Assembly: GCA_035493475.1 (NCBI GenBank) | Contig: DATJIF010000160.1 | Span: 62,001 to 126,000, forward strand | Origin: Actinospica sp035493475 | GTDB taxonomy: Bacteria; Actinomycetota; Actinomycetes; Streptomycetales; Catenulisporaceae | Direction of reading: 5' to 3' | Length of the DNA stretch: 64,000 nucleotides | Shown here: piece after piece, positions 14,686-23,143 of the stretch | Layout: the number at the start of each line of letters is the position of its first letter | Position numbering within the stretch: the stretch's first letter is position 1 | Program-made: the position numbers and the translations under genes | The notes under the pieces: model-generated | What the model was told of the DNA's origin: nothing | Databases searched by the model: none | The model's input: the letters and a program-made list of their open reading frames with translations, nothing else

Positions 14686-16284
14686 TCAGCCCGAGACCTC
14701 CTCGAGCGCGCGGCGCGCGGCCGCCGGGTCGGGGGTATCCGGACGAGCCCGGGGGATCTCCCGATCGATGCCGAGCAGCCCGTACACCGCGTGCATCGCG
14801 GAGAGCACGGAGTACTCCATGCTGAAGGCGACGTGCCCCGGGATCTCGACGAACTGGCCGAGGAACGCGAAGTTGCGCGCGCCCGCCGGGACGGGTTCCG
14901 GCCGGTCGCCGGGTGCGCGCGGCGAGAGCGGGCTGCCCGCGTACGGCAGCAGGACACTGACGGCGCTGGTGGTCGCGCGCACGATCGCGGCGCCGCGCCC
15001 GAACCCCAGCTGTCCGACGAGTTCTTCGACCACCTGGCGGCCGTCCGCCTCGAGCATGGTGACGGGGGCGTGATCGCCGCGCGCGTCGAACCGCATGCCG
15101 TACCCGAGCACGGTGTGCGTTCCGGGCGGCTGGCCGGTGAAGTACGGCTGCCGCGGTACGGCGATGGTCAGCAGCCACGGCGAGTCGCGGAAGGTGACGA
15201 GGCCGCCCGTGCCCTCGCGGTTTCCGGTCAGGTGGCTGATATACCAGGTCAGATCCGGGGTGCGCGAGGTCAGCGTGAACGAGAGCCACGCGGTGTCCGC
15301 GACGTGCGCGGTGAACGCGTCGGGGCGGCCGAAGTCCGGCCGCTTGCGGGCGATGGACTCCCACAGGCTCCAGGCGTGGTCGCGGCGGCCGGGCCCGGGT
15401 TCCGGCGGATGCTCGTCGTCCCCGTGGGCGGCGTTCGCCGCGATCGAGCCGAGCGTGGCCAGGACGTGATCGTGCGCGCCGAGCTCCAGGACGTCCGGGA
15501 CGCCGTGCACCGTCAGCCGCAGGCTCGTCGCGCGCCGCCCGCCCGCGCCGTCGTCGGCGAAGTCCAGGTCGGTCACCGTCGCGCCGTGGGTGAACGCCAC
15601 GCCCCGGCCGAGCAGCCAGCTGTGCAGCGGCCGGATGATCGACTGGTGCTCGCTGCGGCGGGCCCGGCGCAGCCCGGAGAGCGTCGGCAGGCGCGGCAGG
15701 TCGTGCAGGTGGCGCATCAGCGAGGTCTTCAGGTCCAGCGCGTTGGATCCGGGCCCCAGCCGGTACGTCGTGCTCCAGAGGATCCAGAAGTCGGTGGCGA
15801 GCAGGTGCGCGGGCAGCACCTGGTCGACGCGGCGGGCGGCGAGTTCTCGCTCGGATCCGTTCGTCAACAGCGCCGCCAGGCATGCCCGGTCCGTCTCGTC
15901 GAGATGCGGGTCCGGCTCGGCGACCCGGTGGTCGGCCCCGATCAGCCGGGCCCTGGCGTGGACCGGGGCCTCGCGGTGGGCGGCCCGGATGTCGTCGAGG
16001 ACGCTCATGCGCGCCCCGGAGAGCACCGGAACGGAGCCGAGCAGGTCCCACAGGCAGGCGCACGAATCCTCGTCCATGGCCCGCACGGCGTTGCCGAGGA
16101 ACAGATCCGGCCGATCGGCGAGGGCGCCGGAGCGCAGCGCCCCGCCCGGTCTGGCAGCCGCCTCCAGGATCCTGATCCGGTCGCCGGGGACCCCGGCGTC
16201 ACGGATCAGGAACGCCGCGGCCGCCAGCGACGCGATGCCCCCGCCGACGAGCAGGAACCGGTCGCGTGTGCCCGGTCCGGCCAT
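14686..16284 (-). CDS. oleate hydratase-like FAD protein (MCRA family), divergent
   Basis: 532 residues, slightly shorter than the usual 550-590. The FAD-binding start RFLLVGGGIASLAAAAFLIRDAG and ILEAAARPGGALRSG are typical of oleate hydratases, as are ACLWDLLGSVPVL, FWILWSTTYRLGPGSNALDLKTSLMRHLHDLP, and SIIRPLHSWLLGRGVAFTHGATVTDLDF. The family adds water to cis-9 double bonds of free fatty acids, with FAD as structural cofactor. Two signatures are degenerate: the RGGR-E-M-E-N-H-F segment reads LGNAVRAMDEDSCA, and the Y-N-Q-Y-S segment reads RRSEHQS. Activity on oleate is therefore doubtful. It is the last gene of a four-gene minus-strand run and has its own DosR-like box. Confidence 0.85.
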   Translation of the reverse strand: MAGPGTRDRFLLVGGGIASLAAAAFLIRDAGVPGDRIRILEAAARPGGALRSGALADRPDLFLGNAVRAMDEDSCACLWDLLGSVPVLSGARMSVLDDIRAAHREAPVHARARLIGADHRVAEPDPHLDETDRACLAALLTNGSERELAARRVDQVLPAHLLATDFWILWSTTYRLGPGSNALDLKTSLMRHLHDLPRLPTLSGLRRARRSEHQSIIRPLHSWLLGRGVAFTHGATVTDLDFADDGAGGRRATSLRLTVHGVPDVLELGAHDHVLATLGSIAANAAHGDDEHPPEPGPGRRDHAWSLWESIARKRPDFGRPDAFTAHVADTAWLSFTLTSRTPDLTWYISHLTGNREGTGGLVTFRDSPWLLTIAVPRQPYFTGQPPGTHTVLGYGMRFDARGDHAPVTMLEADGRQVVEELVGQLGFGRGAAIVRATTSAVSVLLPYAGSPLSPRAPGDRPEPVPAGARNFAFLGQFVEIPGHVAFSMEYSVLSAMHAVYGLLGIDREIPRARPDTPDPAAARRALEEVSG

Positions 16285-16367
16285 GATCCGCCTCCAGCAC
16301 TCGGCGCCGCCGCGACGGCGTATTGTCTGGTTTCTCCCATCCTGCGCGGAACGGACGCGGCGTCATA

Positions 16368-16381
16368 GGGCCGTTGGTCCC
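16368..16381. promoter_or_regulatory. DosR-like box (perfect) upstream of oleate hydratase-like gene
   Basis: GGGCCGTTGGTCCC lies 84 bases upstream of the ATG at 16284, in the short spacer before the preceding gene's stop. It would give this gene a promoter independent of the upstream operon. Confidence 0.55.
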
Positions 16382-16382
16382 C

Positions 16383-16964
16383 TCAGGGCGCGTGGTGCGC
16401 TTCCATCACCGCGGCGATCGCTTCGGTGGCGTTCAGCGTGAAGGGGCCGGTGCTCTGCAGCCGTTCGTAGCCGCATTCGGCGCCGGCGAGTTCGGCCACG
16501 GAGCGGGCGAGGACGGCCTTGCGGACCGCGACCAGCGAGACCGCCTGGCTGACCGCGGCGAAGGCCCCGAGCATCGGCGCGTCGAGCCGCCTGCCGCCGC
16601 CGTGGGCCGACGCGATCTCCGAGGCCGGTACGGTGACGAGGCGCACGCCCGCCGGATCGTTGACCGGCCCGGGCGCGTTGACCAGCACCAGGCCGTCCGG
16701 TGGCAGGCCGCGGAGCGTCTCGCGCCGGGTCAGCAGCGCCGGGTCGAGCACGAGGATCGCGTCGGGCACGTCGACGGGACCGTGGGTGCGGATCGGCGCG
16801 TCGTCGATCCGGCAGCCCGTCTCGACCGGTGCGTCGATGCGCTCGGGGGCGGGGCCGGGCACCGCGACGGCGTGCCGGCCGTCGTGGATCGCCGCGGCGG
16901 CGATCAGGTCGGTGAGGGCGGTCACGCTCGCGCGATCGTGGCCGAGCACTCTGATCCGATACAT
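16383..16964 (-). CDS. 2-oxoacid:acceptor oxidoreductase gamma-subunit domain, orphan
   Basis: 193 residues, the normal size of the gamma (PorG-like) subunit. RIRVLGHDRASVTALTDLIAAAAIHDGRHA corresponds to the 'GxGGQGVVTAA.LL..AA...G' start, but the glycine-rich loop reads GHDRASV. Further signatures are PDAILVLDPALL, DGLVLVNAPG, and LGAFAAVSQAVSLVAVRKAV. In complete enzymes this subunit helps bind CoA and packs against the TPP and iron-sulfur subunits. No alpha, beta or delta genes are in the window. It may assist an enzyme encoded elsewhere, or have another role. It lies 18 bases from the hydrolase-like gene's stop, so they are one operon. Confidence 0.8.
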   Translation of the reverse strand: MYRIRVLGHDRASVTALTDLIAAAAIHDGRHAVAVPGPAPERIDAPVETGCRIDDAPIRTHGPVDVPDAILVLDPALLTRRETLRGLPPDGLVLVNAPGPVNDPAGVRLVTVPASEIASAHGGGRRLDAPMLGAFAAVSQAVSLVAVRKAVLARSVAELAGAECGYERLQSTGPFTLNATEAIAAVMEAHHAP

Positions 16965-16982
16965 CGTCCGTCTCCCGTCTGC

Positions 16983-17681
16983 TCAGGTCCTCGGGTGCTG
17001 AAGTCGTGGCACTAGCCAGTCGCCGACCACCCGCGCGGCCAGGGCGATCTCGTGCTCCTCGTCGAAGGCGCGGTCGGCGCGCGGCAGCAGGATCAGGTCG
17101 CTCCTGGCACCCAGCCGGGAACGCGTCTCGCGCAGCACCGGCACGACGCCGCGGTCCCGGATGCCCGCGATCATCAGGACGGGTGCGCGGACGGCGGCGA
17201 GGGCGGCGTCCGCGAGGTCCGGCCGTCCGCCTCGGCAGACGACCGCCGCGATGCGCTCGTCCGCCCGCGCGGCCAGCAGCATTGCCGCCGCCGAACCGGT
17301 GCCCGCGCCGTACAGCGCCACCGGCAGCCCTTCCGTCTCGGTCCGGTGCCGCGCGTGGTGGACGGCGGCGGCCAGCCGTTCGGTCAGAGTCCTGACGTCA
17401 TAGACGCGCCGCGCGTCGAACGCCTCGTCCGCGTCGATGATCTCGACGCGCAGAACCGCCACGCCGGCGCGGACCAGGTGCGCGGCCGTCCACTCACTGC
17501 GCGGGCCGACCGTGGTGCCGCCGAAGCCCTCGGCGAACACGAGCAGGCCGACCGGGTGTTCGGGCATGTCGAGTACGGCGGGCAGCCGGGTGGTGCCGTG
17601 CTCGATGGACAGCCAGATATGCCGGGTGCTCAACGGAAAACCGGTGAGCGGCACCGAAGGCGTGCTCGTGATGACGGACAT
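16983..17681 (-). CDS. alpha/beta-hydrolase (dienelactone hydrolase-like) with replaced catalytic Ser and His
   Basis: 232 residues, a single alpha/beta-hydrolase domain without signal peptide. It resembles the C-terminal half of Rv0571c-type proteins (LPAVLDMPEHPVGLLVFAEG, ERIAAVVCRGGRPDLA, APVLMIAGIRD). The nucleophile elbow, G-A-S-T-G in relatives, reads GAGTG (about residues 136-140), so Ser is Gly. The His-bearing loop, G-A-T/G-H-L-F-E-E in relatives, reads RADRAFDEE, so His is missing. The acid in GIRD remains. A classical esterase mechanism is thus impossible; it is likely a pseudoenzyme or binds rather than cleaves its ligand. Rv0571c is a DosR-regulon gene, which fits the context. 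Confidence 0.82.
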   Translation of the reverse strand: MSVITSTPSVPLTGFPLSTRHIWLSIEHGTTRLPAVLDMPEHPVGLLVFAEGFGGTTVGPRSEWTAAHLVRAGVAVLRVEIIDADEAFDARRVYDVRTLTERLAAAVHHARHRTETEGLPVALYGAGTGSAAAMLLAARADERIAAVVCRGGRPDLADAALAAVRAPVLMIAGIRDRGVVPVLRETRSRLGARSDLILLPRADRAFDEEHEIALAARVVGDWLVPRLQHPRT

Positions 17682-17716
17682 CGTGCGGCTCCTTCCAGGG
17701 GGCGCTCAGGTGGCGA

Positions 17717-20188
17717 TCACCCGTATGTCCAGTCTCCGCGCGGCGTGCTCGACTCTGGAGGGCCGATCGTCCTGTCCGGTCGGCCGGTCGGTCCCGAAGC
17801 CGCGGCGTCGGGGAATTCGAGGCGCCCGCCCGGCGGCAGGACGGCCGACTCGCCGTGGCAGTGCACGTCGATCGGCGCGTGCCGGCCGGGGCTCGCGGAC
17901 AGGATCAATCCGGTTCCGCTGATCTCCACGGAGAGCGCGTGGTCCCGGTAGGCCATCGCGAATTCCAGCTTGCCCAGTTCGGGGGGCCAGTACGGGTCCA
18001 GGTGCAGCGCGTCGTCGCGCATCTCGACGCCCGCGAAGCAGCGTTGCAGGACGTCGAGGGACCCGGCCAGCGCGGCGAGGTGCACGCCCTCGGCCGTGGT
18101 GCCGCCCTGGATGTCGGCGATGTCGCTGCGCAGGACCTCCAGGAAGTAGCGCAGCGCCTCGCCTCGGTGCGCACGGGCCAGGACCGAGGCGTGGACCACG
18201 GCGCTGAGCGTCGAGCCGTGCGACGTGCGCGCGAGGTAGTAGTCGGTCGTGCGCGGGATCGACGCCGGGTCCCAGGAGTAGCCGAGCCGGCTCATCAGGC
18301 CGTGGAGTTCGTCCGCGGACAGCAGGTAGAACAGCATCAGCACGTCGGCCTGTTTCGACGCCTGGTAGCGGTTGACGTCGTCGCCCTCGGCCTCCAGGAT
18401 CCGGTCGAGGCGGCGGATGTCGGGGTGCCGGTCCCGCAAGCCGGCCCAGTCCAGTTCCTCGAGCTCCTCGTAGCCCTCGAACTGGCTGATCGTCCCGTCC
18501 GCGTGGAAGGGCACGAACATCCGGTGCGCGACGTGCTCCCAGCGGTCGGTCTCCTCGACCGTGATCCCGAAGGCCTCGGAGAGTTCGGCGCGGCGCGCGG
18601 TCGGCAGCAGCCGCAGCAGGGCGCGGGCGCGTTCGAGGACCCAGGCGGCCATCACGTTCGTGTAGGCGTTGTTGTCGATGCCCGGCTCGCCGGCGCCGGG
18701 GTACCGGGTGTGGAACTCGTCCGGACCGACCACGCCGCGGATGACGTACCGGTCGAGGGCGTGGTCGTAGTGCGCCAGCGACCCGAAGAACCGGGCGATC
18801 TCGAGGAACATCTCGGCCCCGCGCTCCACCAGGAACTCCAGGTCGCCGCTCGCCTGGTAGTACTGCCAGATGTTGTACGCCACGGCGAGCCCGACGTGGC
18901 GCTGGAGGTGGGTGGCGTCCGGCAGCCAGCGTCCGGAGGCCGGGTTCAGATGCGTCGTCTGGCTCGTCTCGCTTCCGTCCGCGCCGGACTGCCAGGGGTA
19001 CATCGCGCCGCGCGCTCCCGCCTCCCGCGCCGCCCAGCGTGCCGCCTGCAGTCGGCGGTGACGGTAGCCGAGCAGCGATCGCGCGACGTGCGGCAGCCGC
19101 GTGGTGAGCGCGGGCAGCACGAACAGTTCGTCCCAGAACACGTGTCCGCGGTAGGCCTCGCCGTGCAGACCGCGCGCGGGCACCCCGGCGTCCAGGCCGA
19201 GAGTGTTCGGGGAGACGGTCTGCAGCAGGTGGAAGACGTGCAGCCGCAGCGCGGCGGCGGCCTCGTCGTCGCCGAGGTCGACGCGGCAGCGCTCCCACAG
19301 GAGCCGCCAGGCGCGCACGTGCCGGGTGAGGAGCGCGTCGAATCCGTCGAGCCGCCCCAGCCACCCCACCGCGGCGGCGGCCGGTTCGCTGATCGCCCGG
19401 TCGTGTCCCGTGAACAACGTGGCGGTCTTCTCGACGGTGACCGGACGGCCCGCTTCGACCGGCAGGATCAGCTCGTGTCCGACACAAGCCCCCTCGACGA
19501 CCGGCCGGCGCTCGCAACGGGCCGGATCCGCGTGGCCGACGACCCGGCTGCGCACCGCCTGCGCGATGCGTACCCGTGACTGCACCGTCTCGGTCTCGAC
19601 CAGCGCAGACTCGTCGCCGAGCAGTTCCGCGCGCTCGACACGCAGGTGCTTGCCGGACAGGTCGCGGTAGCGTTCGACCCCTGCGTTGGCCGTTTCGCCG
19701 TCGATGACGGAGCGCACCGTCAGCGTCCCGCTCCAGTCCTCCGGCTGGATCGTGGTCTGCAGGGCGCCGACGTGTGCGTACTCCATATGCGCGAAGCGGC
19801 GCTGCACCAGGCGCGTGGAGCGGCCCCGTTCGTCGCGGAAGGACAGGTCGCGCACGAGGATCCCGCGGCGCAGATCGAGCGTCTGCCGGTAGCGGGTGAG
19901 ATCCACCGCCCCGACGTCGAACCAGGGGCCGTCCTCGATGCGCAGACCCGTGGACAGCCAGTCCGGCAGATTCACGATGCTCTCGTTGACCACGTCGCGT
20001 CCGGCCACCGTGTCGGTGAGCGCGTTGTAGCACCCTGCGACGTACGTGCCCGGGTAGTGTGCGGCGCCGGCCACAGCCTCGGGCGCCGAACCGCGCGTGG
20101 CGAAGTACCCGTTGCCGACCGTGCACAGCGTCTCGCGCAGCCGCTCCCGCTCCGGGTCGAACGAGTCGTATACCAGGGACCAGTCCAT
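17717..20188 (-). CDS. GH65 family disaccharide phosphorylase/hydrolase (trehalose/maltose/kojibiose type)
   Basis: 823 residues from ATG 20188 with GAGGAG upstream. Order: N-terminal beta-sandwich (1-270, with VGNGYFATRGS), linker, (alpha/alpha)6 barrel (about 310-690) and C-terminal sheet. Signatures: GEAYRGHVFWDELFVLPAL (344-360), the general acid Glu in VVGPDEFHTRYPG (Glu491), and the phosphate-binding region KQADVLMLFYLL and RTSHGSTLS. The His/Ser pair in that last motif suggests a phosphorylase rather than a hydrolase. It would split an alpha-linked glucose disaccharide with phosphate, giving beta-glucose-1-phosphate, an energy-saving route from trehalose or maltose. The exact linkage cannot be told. 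First gene of a four-gene run; a perfect DosR-like box lies upstream. Confidence 0.93.
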   Translation of the reverse strand: MDWSLVYDSFDPERERLRETLCTVGNGYFATRGSAPEAVAGAAHYPGTYVAGCYNALTDTVAGRDVVNESIVNLPDWLSTGLRIEDGPWFDVGAVDLTRYRQTLDLRRGILVRDLSFRDERGRSTRLVQRRFAHMEYAHVGALQTTIQPEDWSGTLTVRSVIDGETANAGVERYRDLSGKHLRVERAELLGDESALVETETVQSRVRIAQAVRSRVVGHADPARCERRPVVEGACVGHELILPVEAGRPVTVEKTATLFTGHDRAISEPAAAAVGWLGRLDGFDALLTRHVRAWRLLWERCRVDLGDDEAAAALRLHVFHLLQTVSPNTLGLDAGVPARGLHGEAYRGHVFWDELFVLPALTTRLPHVARSLLGYRHRRLQAARWAAREAGARGAMYPWQSGADGSETSQTTHLNPASGRWLPDATHLQRHVGLAVAYNIWQYYQASGDLEFLVERGAEMFLEIARFFGSLAHYDHALDRYVIRGVVGPDEFHTRYPGAGEPGIDNNAYTNVMAAWVLERARALLRLLPTARRAELSEAFGITVEETDRWEHVAHRMFVPFHADGTISQFEGYEELEELDWAGLRDRHPDIRRLDRILEAEGDDVNRYQASKQADVLMLFYLLSADELHGLMSRLGYSWDPASIPRTTDYYLARTSHGSTLSAVVHASVLARAHRGEALRYFLEVLRSDIADIQGGTTAEGVHLAALAGSLDVLQRCFAGVEMRDDALHLDPYWPPELGKLEFAMAYRDHALSVEISGTGLILSASPGRHAPIDVHCHGESAVLPPGGRLEFPDAAASGPTGRPDRTIGPPESSTPRGDWTYG

Positions 20189-20256
20189 GGCAGATCTCCT
20201 CGGAGCGGCGTGAACCGGACTAATGCCACCATGCGTCCGTGCCGCGCGGATGCTCA

Positions 20257-20270
20257 GGGGCGAAGGTCCC
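20257..20270. promoter_or_regulatory. DosR-like box (perfect) upstream of GH65 gene
   Basis: GGGGCGAAGGTCCC lies 69 bases upstream of the minus-strand ATG at 20188. Confidence 0.6.
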
Positions 20271-20295
20271 GTCCGCCGTCGGCCCCTCGCCCGCC

Positions 20296-20309
20296 GGGAC
20301 TTCCGACCC
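20296..20309. promoter_or_regulatory. DosR-like box (perfect) upstream of P-type ATPase
   Basis: GGGACTTCCGACCC lies 72 bases upstream of the ATG at 20381. It is the closest in the window to the mycobacterial GGGACT-type half site. Each divergent gene thus has its own box. Confidence 0.6.
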
Positions 20310-20380
20310 TGGCCGCCCCGGACGGCCGCTGGGCACGATGGCCGCGACGCACTCGGCGCGCCCGGTGAAAGCGAGGTCCC

Positions 20381-23134
20381 ATGCCCCGGCCCAGCACCGC
20401 ACGACATGTCCAGCCCCGGACCGCGGCCGCGGCGAGCGACGGGCCCGCCGCGGATCCCCGTGAACCGCTGGCCGATCTGTGGGCCGACCTGGGCAGCTCG
20501 CCGGCCGGGCTCTCCCAGCGCGAGGCGGCCCGCCGGCTGATCGTCTACGGCCCCAACACCCTCTCGCGGCGCGGCGGGCGGCGGTGGCCGGGCGAGCTGC
20601 TGCGGCAGTTCACCCATCCGCTCGCGCTGCTGCTGGCACTGGCCGCCGTGCTCGCCGGAGTCACCGGGACGCCGAATCTCGCCGCCGCGATCGCGGCGGT
20701 CATCGCGCTCAACGCGGGGTTCGCGTTCGTGCAGGAGATGCAGGCCGAGAAGGCGGTGGAGGCACTGGCCGCGTTCCTGCCGGACCGGGCGGTGGTGCTG
20801 CGCGACGGGGAGCGGGCGGAGGTGGCCGCCGCCGAACTGGTGCCCGGCGATCTGCTGCTGATCGAGGAGGGCGAGCGGGTCTGCGCGGACGGGCGGTTGT
20901 GCGACGGGAGCCTGGAGGTCGACCTGTCGGCGCTGACCGGGGAGTCGGTTCCGGTCTACCGGGCGGCCGACCTGTTGGATCGGGACGGGCCGGTGCTCTA
21001 CAGCCGGGACCTGGTGTTCAGCGGGACGGTGTGCACCGGCGGCTCGGCGCGCGTCCTGGTGACCGCCACCGGGATGCACACGGAGCTGGGCCGGGTGGCC
21101 GCGCTGAGCCAGCGGGTGAAGCGGGAGGAGAGCCCGCTGGAGCACCAGGTCAAGCGGGTGGCCTGGCTGATCGCCGCCGTGGGCCTCGGCGCGGCGGTGG
21201 CGTTCATGCCGCTCGGGCTGCTCGCGGGCCTTTCGGCGGGCTCGGCCGTGGGCTTCGCCGTCGGGCTGTTGGTGGCGAACGTGCCGGAGGGACTGCTGCC
21301 CACGATCACCCTCGCGCTCGCGGTCGGGGTGCGCGACCTGGCCAGGCGCGGCGCGGTGGTCAAGCGGCTCTCGGCGGTGGAGACCCTCGGTTCGACCACC
21401 GTGATCTGCACGGACAAGACCGGGACGCTGACCGAGAACCGGATGCGGGTGACGCGTCTGTGGACCGTCGCCGCCGATGCCGACCTCGACGCGGCACCGG
21501 GCCGGGAGCTGCCGTCGGACGTCAGGACTCTTGTTCGGTCCGCCGCCGCGTGCACCACCGCCGCCCCGGCCTCGTCCGCGGGATCCGCCGCCGTGGGCGA
21601 CCCGACCGAGCTCGCGCTGCTCGAGATCGCGGACCGGATCGGTGTGGGTGTCCCGGTGCGCGAGCGCGACGTTGCGCGCCGGACGGTGTTCCACTTCGAC
21701 CCCCGGCTGAAGCTGATGAGTACGGTCGACTCCGAGGACGGCGACGACGCGTGGACGGCGCACGTGAAAGGCGCCCCCGAGGTGGTGCTGGAAAGGTCCC
21801 GGTTCGTCAGGGACGACGGACGGGACGGGGAACTCACCGCCGCGGACCGGTCCGCGGTCCTGCGCGCGGTCGAGGACCTCACCGGTCAGGGACTGCGCGT
21901 GCTCGCGATCGCGCGCCGCTCCGCGTCCCCGGGCGAGGCCGTACCGACGGACCGGGAGAGCGTCGAGCGGGAGTTGTGCCTGCTGGGCCTGGTGGCGATG
22001 CTCGACCCGCCGCGCGCCCACGTGCCGGCGGCGATCGAGCAGGCTCATCGCGCGGGCATCCGGGTCCACGTCGTCACCGGGGACAACGGCCGGACGGCGG
22101 CGGAGATCGCGCGGCGGGTGGGAATCGGGCGCGGCGGCACCCGGGTGATCAGCGACGGCGAGCTCGCGGCGATGAGCGAGCCCGAGCTCGACGCCCTGCT
22201 GGACTGCGGGCAGGAGCTGGTCTTCGCGCGCAGTGCGCCCGAGGTCAAGCTGCGGGTGGCCGACGCGTTGCGCGACATGGGCCAGGTCGTCGCGATGACC
22301 GGGGACGGGGTCAACGACGCGCCCGCGCTGCGCCGCGCGGACATCGGGATCGCGATGGGCCGGTCCGGCACGGACGTGGCGCGCGAGGCGTCGACCATGG
22401 TGCTGACCGACGACGACTTCGCCAGCATCGTCGCGGCGATCGAGGCCGGGCGCAGAGTCTACGACAATGTCAGGAAGTTCATTCTCTACATCTTCGCGCA
22501 CCTGCTGCCGGAACTGGTGCCCTTCATGGTGTTCGCGCTGTGCGGCGGGCTGGTCCCGCTGCCGCTGACGGTCATGCAGATCCTGGCGATCGACCTCGGC
22601 ACCGACACGCTGCCCGCCCTCGCCCTCTCCCGTGAACCCGCCGAGCCGGGACTGATGGACCGTCCGCCGCGCAAACGCTCGGACGGTGTGATCAACCGGG
22701 CGCTGCTGGCGCGCGCCTGGGGATTCCTCGGCGTGATCTCCGCCTCGCTCGTGATGGGGGTCTTCTTCCTCACCCTGCTGCGCGGCGGCTGGCACCCCGG
22801 CGCGGCGGTCGAGGCCGGCACGCCGTTGCACCACGTGTATCAGCAAGCCTCCACCGCCGCGTGGCTCGGGATCGTCGCCTGCCAGATCGGCGCCGCCTTC
22901 GCCGCCCGCACCGACCACGCCTCACTGCGCTCCGTCGGCGTCCTGACCAATCGTCCGCTGCTCGGCGGCATCGCGGTCGCGCTGCTCTTCGCGGCGATCG
23001 TGGTCTACCTGCCCGCCGCGCATCCGGTGTTCGGCACGGCCGCCCTCACCCCGAGCCAACTCGCCGCCGTCGCGCCGTTCCCCGTCCTGGTGTGGGGCGC
23101 GGACGAGATCCGCAGAGCGCTCCGCCGCCGGTGA
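20381..23134 (+). CDS. P-type (PII) cation-transporting ATPase
   Basis: 917 residues. Order: cytoplasmic N-terminus, two helices, actuator domain with the LTGES loop, then the ion-site helix with VPEGLLPTITLALA, phosphorylation site DKTGTLTENRM, nucleotide-binding KGAPEVV, hinge TGDN and GDGVNDAPAL, then six C-terminal helices. The PEGLL motif and IDLGTDTLPALALSREPAE place it with Ca2+/Na+/K+-type PII pumps, and it is close in type to mycobacterial CtpF, a DosR target. The ion is unresolved. GCGAGG precedes the ATG. It would hold ion gradients during energy limitation together with the V-ATPase. Confidence 0.95.
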   Translation: MPRPSTARHVQPRTAAAASDGPAADPREPLADLWADLGSSPAGLSQREAARRLIVYGPNTLSRRGGRRWPGELLRQFTHPLALLLALAAVLAGVTGTPNLAAAIAAVIALNAGFAFVQEMQAEKAVEALAAFLPDRAVVLRDGERAEVAAAELVPGDLLLIEEGERVCADGRLCDGSLEVDLSALTGESVPVYRAADLLDRDGPVLYSRDLVFSGTVCTGGSARVLVTATGMHTELGRVAALSQRVKREESPLEHQVKRVAWLIAAVGLGAAVAFMPLGLLAGLSAGSAVGFAVGLLVANVPEGLLPTITLALAVGVRDLARRGAVVKRLSAVETLGSTTVICTDKTGTLTENRMRVTRLWTVAADADLDAAPGRELPSDVRTLVRSAAACTTAAPASSAGSAAVGDPTELALLEIADRIGVGVPVRERDVARRTVFHFDPRLKLMSTVDSEDGDDAWTAHVKGAPEVVLERSRFVRDDGRDGELTAADRSAVLRAVEDLTGQGLRVLAIARRSASPGEAVPTDRESVERELCLLGLVAMLDPPRAHVPAAIEQAHRAGIRVHVVTGDNGRTAAEIARRVGIGRGGTRVISDGELAAMSEPELDALLDCGQELVFARSAPEVKLRVADALRDMGQVVAMTGDGVNDAPALRRADIGIAMGRSGTDVAREASTMVLTDDDFASIVAAIEAGRRVYDNVRKFILYIFAHLLPELVPFMVFALCGGLVPLPLTVMQILAIDLGTDTLPALALSREPAEPGLMDRPPRKRSDGVINRALLARAWGFLGVISASLVMGVFFLTLLRGGWHPGAAVEAGTPLHHVYQQASTAAWLGIVACQIGAAFAARTDHASLRSVGVLTNRPLLGGIAVALLFAAIVVYLPAAHPVFGTAALTPSQLAAVAPFPVLVWGADEIRRALRRR

Positions 23135-23143
23135 GCGGGGCAG

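Noticed and set aside
17717..22918. Long minus-strand open frame of over 1700 codons across GH65 and the P-type ATPase
   Set aside because: Only the part from 20188 downward encodes GH65. The rest is the antisense shadow of the P-type ATPase gene, an effect of high GC content.
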